Assembly (NCBI GenBank): GCA_945904015.1 | Contig: CAMDPK010000007.1 | Coordinates: 18,548-82,547, forward strand | Source of the DNA: Candidatus Kuenenia stuttgartensis | Lineage (GTDB): Bacteria; Planctomycetota; Planctomycetia; Planctomycetales; Planctomycetaceae | Direction: 5' to 3' | DNA length: 64,000 bases | Shown here: piece after piece, positions 23,518 through 30,876 of the stretch | Position numbering within the stretch: the stretch's first letter is position 1 | How the letters are laid out: every line of letters begins with the position of its first letter | Made by a program: the position numbers and the translations under genes | The notes under the pieces: generated by a model | What the model was told of the DNA's origin: nothing | What the model saw: the letters and a program-made list of their open reading frames with translations, nothing else | Database searches by the model: none

Positions 23518-26127
23518 TTACTTCGAATTAAAAAGCTGGCTGCTAACGATCAAGTGGATCAGGTCGCCCAGGCCATCATTCCGCCTTCTGAACTGTGAGG
23601 TCAAGCTGTCGATGTCAGCGCGGTCGCCAAAAGTGAGTGGTCTGCCGAGAGCGTAGGCCGTCAGCTTATGCACAATCGCTCGGGCAAATTGATCTTGTCG
23701 GTCCGTCAGCAAATATCGCTTGAGTCCATCTATCCCAGCCAGCGTCTGCCGATTGAACAGTTCTGAAGTCGCATCGACCGGCTGGTTCTTGATGTGAGTT
23801 CGGTAGGCTCCGAGAGCATCGTAGTTCTCAAATGCGATTCCCCACGGGTCGATCCTGGAGTGACACGAGATGCAGGCCGGTTTGTTCCGGTGATTGGCGA
23901 TCCGTTCCTTCAGCGTCATTTTCAGGATCTCCGGGTCCGTCAGATCGACTTCCGGGACATTCGGCGGTGGTGGAGGCGGCGGATCGTCCAGGATGCGTTT
24001 CAGCATCCAGACGCCACGCTTGAGAGGATGCGAATCCGTGCCGTCGGAGTTCATGGTCATGATCGCCGCACTCGTCAACAGGCCGCCGCGATTCGTTTGA
24101 GGGGTGATTGGCACGCTGCGGAAATGAGGCCCGAACACCTTGGGAATCCGATAGTGCGCCGCCAGCCGTTCGTTGACTACCGCGTAATCGGAATGGAGGA
24201 AGTCCATGACGCTGTGATTGTGCTTCAGGACTTCATCAAAGAAGGCGATCGGCTCTTCCAGCATCGCTTCGCTCAGTGACCTGTCAGTGACATGAGTGAT
24301 ACTGCTCATCCTCTCCAAACCGAGCCATTGCTCGACGAAATTCTGCGAGAATCGTCTTGAACGCGGGTCTGCCAACAGGCGTTTCACTTGAGCGGTCAGG
24401 ATCTCTGGCTCTCTGAGCTTCCCCTGCTCCGCGAGTTTCAGCAGTTCGTCATCAGGAATGCTCGACCACAGAAACACGGCGAGGCGGCTGGCCAACTCCA
24501 GCTCGCTGATCCTTGCCGGAGATTTCGCTTCGTCGGTCGTCACTCGTTGAGTCAGGTAGAGGAACTCCGGAGTGGCCAGCGCGGTCGCCAGGACTTCCAC
24601 CATCGCCTCTTCAAAGGTCGAGAATTCCGGACGGTACTTCGCAAACAGGGCCATGAACTGATCGACTTCCAGTGAGGTGACGGGGCGACGCCAGACACGT
24701 CTCAGGAATCGAGTCAGCACCTCGCGGCCATAGATCTGTTCGTCACTCTTGTTGTCGCTCTCAAAGAAGATGTCAGTGTGAGTCTTCGGCGGCCACTGCT
24801 CGTAAAACGGAGCACTGATTTCGATGTAGTCGATCAGAACCTGGAGACCGTCGTCACCGCCGGGTGCATTCGAGACATTGTGAATGTGTAGGAATTCATC
24901 CCGTCGCGGAAACGTTGTGGTGAGCTTTCGGAACGGGTTGCGCTGGATATCGCTCAGCGGGATGTCGAAGTGAATGAACTGCGGATCGTCGGCAGTTGCC
25001 GTCACTGGGATGTCACGCTCACTGATGACCTGCGAGAAGTTGGCGTTGTTGCTGGTGTGAGCACTGAAAATCAGACGCAGGCTAGCGTACTCGTCAGGGT
25101 TCATGGTCGAGCGACCGGCTCGAATGCGAACGCGCATGACCCCTTCGTCGGGAAGAAAGCGATCCAGGTCCAGCTTCAACTCATTGGATCGAGGAAGAAC
25201 CAGCACAACCGGAGAAACGACCGGCGTTGTTCCGACAGCAGCCTCAGCCCGAGGCATCGTCTTTCCAGCGGCAAACGGAATGCTCTCGCCGGTCTCTCGA
25301 TGAAAGAGCTGCTGCTGGTTTCTTGGCTTCCTTTTGTTCTTCTTATTCGTGTCGGACTCCTTGTCATCCTTTTGGGACGCCGCCTTCTCCATCTCTTCCT
25401 GCATCGAGACGACGTAGGTAACGGCTGGCGGACGCTCTCCCGTCACGGTGGCTCGCTTAAGCGCATTCAGCCCGATCTCACGATAGGTCTCGAACTGCAT
25501 GGCCGACATCTGCAGCAATTCCGAGCTGTTCTTGAAGCCGTCCTCAGATGCGGCTTCCGGCGGCAGCTTGTTCGCGAGGGCATAAGGCAGACCCAGCAAG
25601 TCCTGCAGGGCGTAGTTGTATTCGTCTTTCGTCAGCCGGCGAAAAGACGAATGCTCCTTGCTGTTGCGCCGGATGCGAGACGCCGTATTCAGCTCCTCGC
25701 TGAGCCAATCCACAATGCGACCACGATCCTCGTCGGCGAGTGCATAATCCGGTTCGTCCTCGGGAGGCATCTCGGACTTGCTGAGGGCGTTATAGACCTC
25801 GCGCCACCGCTCGACGTCAGGGCCGGTCAGCAGGTCAGGATTCAGTTGGTCGATGCGAAGACTGCCCTCGGACTTTTCGGGACCATGACAGGCCAGACAG
25901 CTCTTCTTCAGGAGCGGTCCCACCGACTCGTGAAAGAAAGCAATGTTCGGCTTTGGAATGGCGTCGGTGGCTTTCGCGGCTTCCTTCGTCTCTTTCAAGA
26001 ATCTGGACTTGGTGCGTCCCTGTTCTTTGGTCGCTTCCAAAGTGATTGGAGCCTCCTGACCATCGGCGGCCAGAATGAGGCACGCGCTTCCGAGCACAAG
26101 CAGAATCGTGATCTGTAGTACCTTCAT
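23518..26127 (-). CDS. DUF1592/DUF1588-type planctomycete cytochrome protein
   Basis: 869 aa with signal peptide (LQITILLVLGSACLILAADG). A cytochrome-like site follows (KKSCLACHGPEKSEG, CxxCH), then DUF1587 (FRRLTKDEYNYALQDLLGLP, about 165-235), a long insert with Lys/Glu-rich and beta regions (240-480), DUF1592 (ELELASRLAVFLWSSIPDDE, about 535-660), DUF1588 (TNRGGLLTSAAIMTMNSDGT, then PACISCHSRIDPWGIAFENY with a second CxxCH) and DUF1585 at the end (RAIVHKLTAYALGRPLTFGD). This is the full architecture of the family. It is periplasmic and presumably a c-type cytochrome linked to an exported partner; the substrate is unknown. A run of seven prolines precedes NVPEVDL. Confidence 0.95.
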   Translation of the reverse strand: MKVLQITILLVLGSACLILAADGQEAPITLEATKEQGRTKSRFLKETKEAAKATDAIPKPNIAFFHESVGPLLKKSCLACHGPEKSEGSLRIDQLNPDLLTGPDVERWREVYNALSKSEMPPEDEPDYALADEDRGRIVDWLSEELNTASRIRRNSKEHSSFRRLTKDEYNYALQDLLGLPYALANKLPPEAASEDGFKNSSELLQMSAMQFETYREIGLNALKRATVTGERPPAVTYVVSMQEEMEKAASQKDDKESDTNKKNKRKPRNQQQLFHRETGESIPFAAGKTMPRAEAAVGTTPVVSPVVLVLPRSNELKLDLDRFLPDEGVMRVRIRAGRSTMNPDEYASLRLIFSAHTSNNANFSQVISERDIPVTATADDPQFIHFDIPLSDIQRNPFRKLTTTFPRRDEFLHIHNVSNAPGGDDGLQVLIDYIEISAPFYEQWPPKTHTDIFFESDNKSDEQIYGREVLTRFLRRVWRRPVTSLEVDQFMALFAKYRPEFSTFEEAMVEVLATALATPEFLYLTQRVTTDEAKSPARISELELASRLAVFLWSSIPDDELLKLAEQGKLREPEILTAQVKRLLADPRSRRFSQNFVEQWLGLERMSSITHVTDRSLSEAMLEEPIAFFDEVLKHNHSVMDFLHSDYAVVNERLAAHYRIPKVFGPHFRSVPITPQTNRGGLLTSAAIMTMNSDGTDSHPLKRGVWMLKRILDDPPPPPPPNVPEVDLTDPEILKMTLKERIANHRNKPACISCHSRIDPWGIAFENYDALGAYRTHIKNQPVDATSELFNRQTLAGIDGLKRYLLTDRQDQFARAIVHKLTAYALGRPLTFGDRADIDSLTSQFRRRNDGLGDLIHLIVSSQLFNSK

Positions 26128-26597
26128 AGGCTGCTTTTCGTTCTAAGCTAGCTACGGGGGCGAGTGTCTGCACTGGCAAACCGGCGGCCGAACGGGAGGG
26201 ATCAAATCGGTGGGAGCTTCTTGGATGGCCGAGTTTCGGCAGGGCATGGCGCTTTCCAAAATGGTGCCACGACTCGCCAAGCCAGCATAGCAGCACCGAG
26301 CACATGTGGTCAAAAACTAAGCCGCGTTGGAAACTCGTTGGCCAATCGAGTTTCACAGGAACAAACGATCGAGAACTGAGCCGGTCGTGACTGAAGTCAG
26401 TACGGGATCACGCTGAATGGGCGAAGTTGACCGTCGGTTATTCAGAAGTTGACCGTTGGTTTTTCAACGGTTGCGCACGCGGTAAACAATGCCGTGATCT
26501 TGCGGCGAGACAAGCCTTGAGCCATCGACTGCTGATTCAAGCGGCTCTGCGGTGGCAGTAGTGCAGCAGGCCACCGAGTCGCTCGCCCTTGTCGTAG
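26128..26597. other. Intergenic stretch, no gene seen
   Basis: About 470 bp upstream of the DUF1592 gene. I see no convincing coding frame. A short repeated motif 'gttgaccg(t/t)(c/t)ggtt' occurs twice near 26427 and 26448. The stretch probably holds the promoter of the minus-strand cluster and the left edge of the decayed island. Confidence 0.4.
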
Positions 26598-26798
26598 CTA
26601 CGCCGCCTTCCGCTCAAACGACTGCACCAGACCGCCGACGTACGACCGGACTTCAATCTTGCCCCGCGACAACTTGCGAACCGCTTTTGGAGCGGTGGCA
26701 GGTGGTCCCGCTCCATCTGCGGCTTTGATGCCAAAGTCGTCACGGATACGGGTGGCAATGTTTTGGTGAAGCCAGTGCAGGTCATCTCGACCGTGCCC
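26598..26798 (-). pseudogene. C-terminal gene remnant, unknown family
   Basis: An open minus-strand frame without a start ends in AVRKLSRGKIEVRSYVGG and a TAG at 26598. The composition looks coding and the peptide looks like the end of a longer protein. I do not recognise the family. An in-frame stop (26799-26801) bounds it upstream, so at most about 66 codons remain. Confidence 0.35.
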
Positions 26799-26814
26799 TC
26801 ATGGCGGAGATTAT

Positions 26815-26994
26815 TCAGACTCTTGCGGCCTCACTGAACACGACGCGACCCAGCGGAAAGAAGCGCTTACTCAGATTGCTCGTATTGAAGACATCATCAC
26901 GCTCGTCGAGCGAGGACGACTGGAGATCCCTCCCGACGTCGATCCTGCTGACTTCATCGTTTCGGACGGACGCCTAACAAAGCCTCGCATGACG
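26815..26994 (+). pseudogene. Coding-like remnant, unknown
   Basis: A plus-strand frame without a start reads through a helical, coding-like peptide (QIARIEDIITLVERGRLEIP, then DVDPADFIVSDGRLTKP). It runs into the 3' end of the opposite-strand gene at 26974. It looks like the tail of a larger protein, possibly one from a mobile element. No function can be assigned. Confidence 0.3.
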
Positions 26995-27594
26995 AGCGAA
27001 CTTGTTCGCCTCAAAGAGTTGTTTGACGCCTTCGTGCGCTGCCGCCAACAAGTTACTTGCCTTCACCGAAGCTGCGGACATGTCTCGTTGAACGCCAGCG
27101 AGCGCCCGCCACGCTTCAACATCGTCGCGATCCGTCTGCACGGCGCGCGTCAGGATGATCTCTGCCTCGCGGAGACGGCCCTTTTTCCGAAGGTTGTCGG
27201 CCTGCATGAGAAGATCGGCTACTGTGACCACGGGGCCACCCGGAGGATCTGGGGTGTCCGGTCCGTTCGGTTGGGTCGTCGGAGCGGGTGGTATCCCGCG
27301 CAGCTTGTCGAGTTGGTGCCGCGCATCGTCGAACTGACGGCGTGCTTCGGCGAGCTGTTGGTGGAGATCATCTAGCTCACGGTGCGATTCATCGAGTTAG
27401 CGACGTGAGTCGTCAAGCTGCCGACGTGAGTCGTCAAGTAAGTTGCGAGCCGCGCTGGCCTCCCGGAACGCTACACCGGTCCAAATCCGCGCAGCACTGC
27501 CACCGACCGCCAAGAGGACAAGGGTCGCTGTTAAGACGGTTACGGCACCCCAGCGGTTTGCGGCGAGATTCGGCATAGTCGGTTCGTCGGTCAT
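26974..27594 (-). pseudogene. Membrane coiled-coil/TPR-like protein with in-frame stop
   Basis: From an ATG at 27594 the frame codes a membrane segment (WGAVTVLTATLVLLAVGGSA) and then a coiled coil built of seven-residue repeats beginning LDDSRRQ. A TAA at 27397-27399 replaces the expected Gln codon of the second repeat. The frame continues beyond it with LDESHREL, LDDLHQQL and FDDARHQL, a Pro-rich linker, and a TPR-like hairpin (LRKKGRLREAEIILTRAVQ) to 26974. Because the frame is unbroken except for that one codon, I read this as one gene of 206 codons disabled by a nonsense change. TAA is used as a normal stop elsewhere in the window (for example moxR), so recoding is unlikely. The family is not recognised. 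Confidence 0.65.
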
Positions 27595-27609
27595 GAGGTG
27601 GGGCTCCAA

Positions 27610-27870
27610 GGCAAGAAGTTCGCTGCACGCCGCTGTGTCGATCAGCTCAATGGCAACTTGGCAAATGAGGACATCGAATCTGCATCGCAGACACTCGCGC
27701 TGAATGTCACGTCGGCCAATCGGCAGCGACTTTGTATCACCGCCAGCGCCGTTGCCACCGAGCGATGCCTCATGCGACTTAAACGAGCGATCTCGATACC
27801 GAACTACGTCCGTCAGGAAGCGGTGATTGATGACCGCTTTCTGACGGTCGCGGCTCGGAAAGGATCTCGC
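27610..27870. other. Gap inside decayed island, no gene seen
   Basis: Frames are open on both strands through this stretch, but none has a recognisable start, ribosome site or motif. It may hold a decayed gene or the promoter of the membrane coiled-coil gene. Confidence 0.3.
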
Positions 27871-28230
27871 TCACCAATCCGGGTTTCGCGTCAACTGTGC
27901 CGTTCGCAGGGCGTAGTCGATTTCGAGACGGTGCGGCTTGAGCATGTCGGTGCCGAGGAGACAAAGTTTGCCGGGGCCGACCAAGACGAGCACTTGAGTT
28001 GGTTCATCGAACCAGTTCACGACGACCACGAAACCCTCATAGCGGGCGATGTGTTCGTCAGCCAACTCGGCTTACATCGTGCCAACGGGAGTGCCGCAAG
28101 TGGGGTCGAATAATTCTTCGCCGACGATCAATGTGCCGGAGAAACCGGTGTCGATTTGAAAATCGAGCGGCTGGCCACCGAGTTGAAACGTGAAGAAAGC
28201 TTGGTCGAGTTCATCCAGAAAGCCGTGCAT
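27871..28230 (-). pseudogene. Clan AA (retropepsin-like) aspartic protease with in-frame stop
   Basis: The frame from the ATG at 28230 reads LDELDQAFFTFQLGG, then FQIDTGFSGTLIVG with the catalytic D-T-G-F motif, and after an in-frame TAA (28072-28074, codon 53) continues as YEGFVVVVNWFDEP, LCLLGTDMLKPHRLEIDYA and a terminal TAG/TGA region at 27871. The LLGTDML segment is the second conserved strand of this family, in which 'clan AA, DTGF' proteases are about 110-130 residues. The total length with the stop read through is 119 residues, as expected. The start overlaps the end of the upstream gene by 20 bp, so the two were translationally coupled. The nonsense codon should remove the second half of the fold, so the gene is probably dead. 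Confidence 0.75.
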
Positions 28231-28480
28231 GGCGAACTGCTCCCCCAATTTTTACGGCAGCGCCGCCACCCACTCGAAAAATGTGAACCAGTTTGGAACC
28301 AAACTTTCGTTCGCGCTCGGCTTCGAGTTCCCAAAGGTCTTTGCCGAGAACGTAGTCGCCCGAATCCGGTTCCACGGCAATGAGTTCACCGATATGGTCT
28401 GGTTCGAGGACGGCACTCCATCGCTCCGCGTAGGCTCGCTCGGCTCGCGACGCAAATTCGTCACGTTGAGTTTTTGTCAT
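28211..28480 (-). CDS. Small partner protein of the retropepsin-like gene
   Basis: 89 aa from the ATG at 28480 (one codon upstream is also ATG), preceded by GAGG. The visible pattern is helical N-terminus (TKTQRDEFASRAERAYAERW), then IGELIAVEPDSGDYVLGKDL and a closing KLVHIFRVGGGAAVKIGG. I recall small proteins of this type (with 'F/L-V-A-I-E-x-x-S-G-D-Y') next to clan AA protease genes, so it is likely the first gene of a two-gene unit; a function is not known. The frame is intact although its partner is broken. Confidence 0.65.
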   Translation of the reverse strand: MTKTQRDEFASRAERAYAERWSAVLEPDHIGELIAVEPDSGDYVLGKDLWELEAERERKFGSKLVHIFRVGGGAAVKIGGAVRHARLSG

Positions 28481-28482
28481 CA

Positions 28483-28825
28483 TGATCTGCCTCGATAGGT
28501 CGTGTGCCCGGTGAGTCTCAAACCGCAATCAGTCTCTTGACGAATGGTGAACTCATCAAGGCCAATCGGAAAAGGCGTTGCCCAAGTCCGCCCGTATCGC
28601 TCCAAAAGGGCGGGCAAGAACGCGTCAGAAGTCTTGCCCGTTTCGTCTGCCGACTTCTGACAGTTCCAGCCTTTCAGTTAGGCCGCGATGATCCGTTCTC
28701 GCAACTCTGACGGAAGACCTGCTCGTATTGTACAAGTTGGATGAACTAGAAAACGAACGAGCATAGGGCGATCTACTGCTGGAAGAGTTGAACCAACGGC
28801 TGGCGACCAGATAGGAGACGACGAG
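28483..28825. other. Intergenic stretch between divergent remnants
   Basis: About 340 bp. Apart from a short coding-like end (LVLYKLDELENERA, plus strand, near 28720-28765) I see no gene. It presumably holds promoters for the protease unit and the antitoxin remnant. Confidence 0.35.
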
Positions 28826-29067
28826 ATGACCAAGACGCTACGCGGCGCGATTCATGGAAAGACCATCGAATTAGCGGATGCTCTTCCATTCGATGAAGGT
28901 GCTGAGGTTGAGATTCAAGTACGAGCGATTCGGCCAAGGCGAAAACCGGGCGATGGTTCTTGCGCACGGAAGGCGCTTTGGCTGACGATACAGAATGGGA
29001 CGCGATCATTGAGGAAGTCCAGCAAGGCAGAAAACTTGAACGGCGGCCGCAGTGGGAGGAGCAATGA
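28826..29067 (+). pseudogene. Frameshifted antitoxin-like gene
   Basis: From ATG 28826 behind AGGAGACGACG the protein starts TKTLRGAIHGKTIELADALP and continues to about RRKPGDG. Around 28951-28965 the natural continuation moves to another frame: LRTEGALADDTEWDAIIEEV and GRKLERRPQWEEQ, ending in TGA at 29065. The first part looks like an AbrB/DUF104-type swapped-hairpin start and the second like an antitoxin tail. The stop overlaps an ATG (ATGA) that would start a toxin gene. Confidence 0.6.
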
Positions 29068-29093
29068 TTTTCCTGGACCAACCGCAGCAGTGA
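29064..29093 (+). pseudogene. Vestige of a PIN-like toxin start
   Basis: The ATG overlaps the antitoxin stop and codes MIFLD, the usual opening of PIN-domain toxins, but the frame ends after nine codons. What follows is unrelated sequence, so the rest of the toxin has been deleted. Confidence 0.4.
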
Positions 29094-29129
29094 CCCGAAC
29101 GTCAGCCCGTACAACGTCCATCCGGCTTG

Positions 29130-29570
29130 TCATCGTGACTTGGCTCGCCGTTTGGCAGTATCGACGACCTGAAACGACACTCGCTTGCCGAGCGCGTCGG
29201 CGTAGCGGTTGAGCGTGCCGATGGTGGGGTTCTGGTGTTGGCCGTTCTCCAGCCGGCAAATCGCCGCGCGGTCGATGCCGGTTCGCTCGGCCACGTCCGC
29301 CAGACTCAAGCCCGCGGCCTCTCGCAGTTGCTTGAGCCGCAGAACCGCCTTCCGCAAGTCCCAATACTCCGCCTGCGACATCGGCTCGGAGTAGTCGCCG
29401 CTGGCCAGCAACTCGGCCAGGCCCGGCTTCTCGTACTGCAAGCGTTTCCGCTTCGCCTGCTCGGCGGCGGCTTGCTCGGCCCGCCTTCGTCGGGTTGTCG
29501 CGGCCGATGAATTCGAGTGCGGCTGGTCATCGTTTCTTCCGAGCCGATGGCTCCGGCGCGTCTGTTGCAT
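29130..29570 (-). CDS. XRE-family transcriptional regulator
   Basis: 146 aa. The C-terminal two-thirds hold a Cro/C1-type helix-turn-helix (LKQLREAAGLSLADVAERTG, then DRAAICRLENGQHQNPTIGT), followed by LNRYADALGKRVSFQVVD. The N-terminal 50 residues are Arg/Ala/Gln-rich and weakly conserved in type, so the real start may be further in. It lies in the decayed island next to an integrase-tail remnant, and its most likely role is repression of island genes or as the antitoxin-like part of a lost module. The reading frame is intact. Confidence 0.8.
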   Translation of the reverse strand: MQQTRRSHRLGRNDDQPHSNSSAATTRRRRAEQAAAEQAKRKRLQYEKPGLAELLASGDYSEPMSQAEYWDLRKAVLRLKQLREAAGLSLADVAERTGIDRAAICRLENGQHQNPTIGTLNRYADALGKRVSFQVVDTAKRRAKSR

Positions 29571-29633
29571 TCTTCAACAACAATCGTCGCCGGTCAAACA
29601 GACGCACGGAACCAACTCTCTCACGAGCCGCCG

Positions 29634-29798
29634 TCACTTCGCCCGCGCCGACTCCACGAGCATCCGAATCGTCGCCCGAAGATGCTCCGGCAACGTCGGC
29701 CAAGCCTCAACCAGCCGGCACAAGTCAGCATCTTTTCTGGTCGATTCCGGTAAGCCGGCTGGTAGGACACTCGGCACGGAGGATTCGGAACTGGTGCC
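29634..29798 (-). pseudogene. Tail of a probable site-specific integrase, copy 1
   Basis: Minus-strand frame without a start: SVPSVLPAGLPES, then DADLCRLVEAWPTLPEHLRA and TIRMLVESARAK before the TGA at 29634. I associate such 'LVEAWPTLPEH' tails with planctomycete integrase or recombinase genes; this is recall, not proof. The same peptide recurs at 30289-30510. Confidence 0.45.
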
Positions 29799-29820
29799 CT
29801 AGTCTGTTGATGCTGGCCGG

Positions 29821-30105
29821 TCAGTGTTGTTTTCGTTTCGTGCTGCCCGTGACTTTGCCTTTTCGCGGCTTCTCGGTTTTCTTGCCTCGACTGCGCCGAA
29901 CGAAGTGGAGAATGACGAGCACGATACCCACGACCCAGCCGAGCGCCACGCCGATACCGCGTCCAAGTAGCTCGGCCCGATTCTTCGCGGGCTGCATCGT
30001 CATAATCAATCCCGTGAATCCGCTGGCAAACATGCAGAGTCCTCCCCAATGGAGGAGCGTGAACTGGCGCATTCTGTCGCGAAACGATTCCTCGTTCTTT
30101 GGCAT
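29821..30105 (-). CDS. Small two-segment membrane protein
   Basis: 94 aa, ATG at 30105 behind a good GGGAGAG site. Two hydrophobic segments are visible: LLHWGGLCMFASGFTGLIMT (about 17-36) and IGVALGWVVGIVLVILHFV (about 51-69), followed by a strongly basic tail (RRSRGKKTEKPRKGKV). I do not recognise the family. It lies between the two integrase-tail remnants, so it is island cargo that was carried into or duplicated around that position. Confidence 0.65.
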   Translation of the reverse strand: MPKNEESFRDRMRQFTLLHWGGLCMFASGFTGLIMTMQPAKNRAELLGRGIGVALGWVVGIVLVILHFVRRSRGKKTEKPRKGKVTGSTKRKQH

Positions 30106-30288
30106 CTCAAGCTCTCCCGGTGTTGGAAGTCACGGTCGCTCTGAAGCACCGCAAAATCAAAACCCCGAACCAGCCGAAACCGATCCGGGGCCGCTTCGCC
30201 GATTCGGCGTCGGTGAGGACGCCGATGTCGGCTAGGCGACAACAGCCTATCGCGCTGTGGACTGGTTTACCCGCCAATCACCTCGCCG

Positions 30289-30510
30289 TCACTTCGGACG
30301 AGACGACTCCACGAGCATCCGAATCGTCGCCCGAACATGCTCCGGCAACATCGGCCAAGCCTCGACCAACAGCATCAGCGCGGGGTCGGATGGCTCGTCT
30401 TACCTACCGTCTGACGACTGCCAATCGGTGTTTTGCCGAGCCGTTTCCTGTAAGCCGGCCTGTAAGACGCTCGGCACACTCTCCGCAACTTCCGACGCAT
30501 CAGACTGGTT
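30289..30510 (-). pseudogene. Tail of a probable site-specific integrase, copy 2
   Basis: The frame reads SVPSVLQAGLQET, then an in-frame TAG at 30400-30402, then DPALMLLVEAWPMLPEHVRA and TIRMLVESSRPK to the TGA at 30289. It is closely similar to copy 1 at protein and DNA level (the stretch around 30300-30360 is nearly identical to 29645-29705). It abuts the tRNA-Ser fragment. Confidence 0.45.
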
Positions 30511-30522
30511 GCGACATTCGCC

Positions 30523-30585
30523 GTCTGGTCTCGAAAACCAGTGTACCCGCAAGGTTACCGAGGGTTCGAATACCTCCCTCTCCGC
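30523..30585 (+). tRNA. 3' fragment of tRNA-Ser (CGA), probable att remnant
   Basis: The anticodon arm (ctggt-ctcgaaa-accag, anticodon CGA), the long variable arm (gtaccgcaaggttac type), the T arm (gaggg-ttcgaat-acctc) and the 3' acceptor strand (cctctccg) are present. The D arm and the 5' acceptor strand (expected ggagagg) are absent, and the last T-stem pair is G-A. It is therefore not a functional gene but the 3' half expected from integration into a tRNA-Ser. Confidence 0.75.
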
Positions 30586-30876
30586 TTTGAAGTTTTGATG
30601 CGTGCCGCACTCAATCGAGTGTGGGTTGTTTTTCTCTGAGAGCTCGGTGCTGGTGCATTTCTGGTGTTTGGGGTGTCTTGGGTGTGACACCGCTTTTCGG
30701 ATCTCGTCCGATTTTGAATGAGGCTGGGGGAGCGGCCAACATCAAGCATCCGATCGCTGCAAGGTCGTCTGGAAATCCTCGCGGATTCTGGAGTTGCTCA
30801 CCCCGCAGCACCCAAGTTCGTGGACTCCGGGTTGTCGACGAGGCATGAAGATCGGGTGAATCGACTCGACCTGAGC
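30586..30876. other. Intergenic stretch, no gene seen
   Basis: About 290 bp between the tRNA fragment and the end of mgtE. No convincing coding frame or terminator; it forms the right edge of the decayed island. Confidence 0.35.

Noticed and set aside
26974..28230. Possible stop-codon recoding (two in-frame TAA in neighbouring genes).
   Set aside because: TAA is used as an ordinary stop by intact genes in the window, including moxR and the DUF4159 gene, and the neighbourhood is otherwise decayed, so nonsense mutation is the simpler explanation.
30523..30585. Functional tRNA-Ser.
   Set aside because: The D arm and the 5' acceptor strand are missing and the upstream sequence cannot pair with the 3' acceptor strand.
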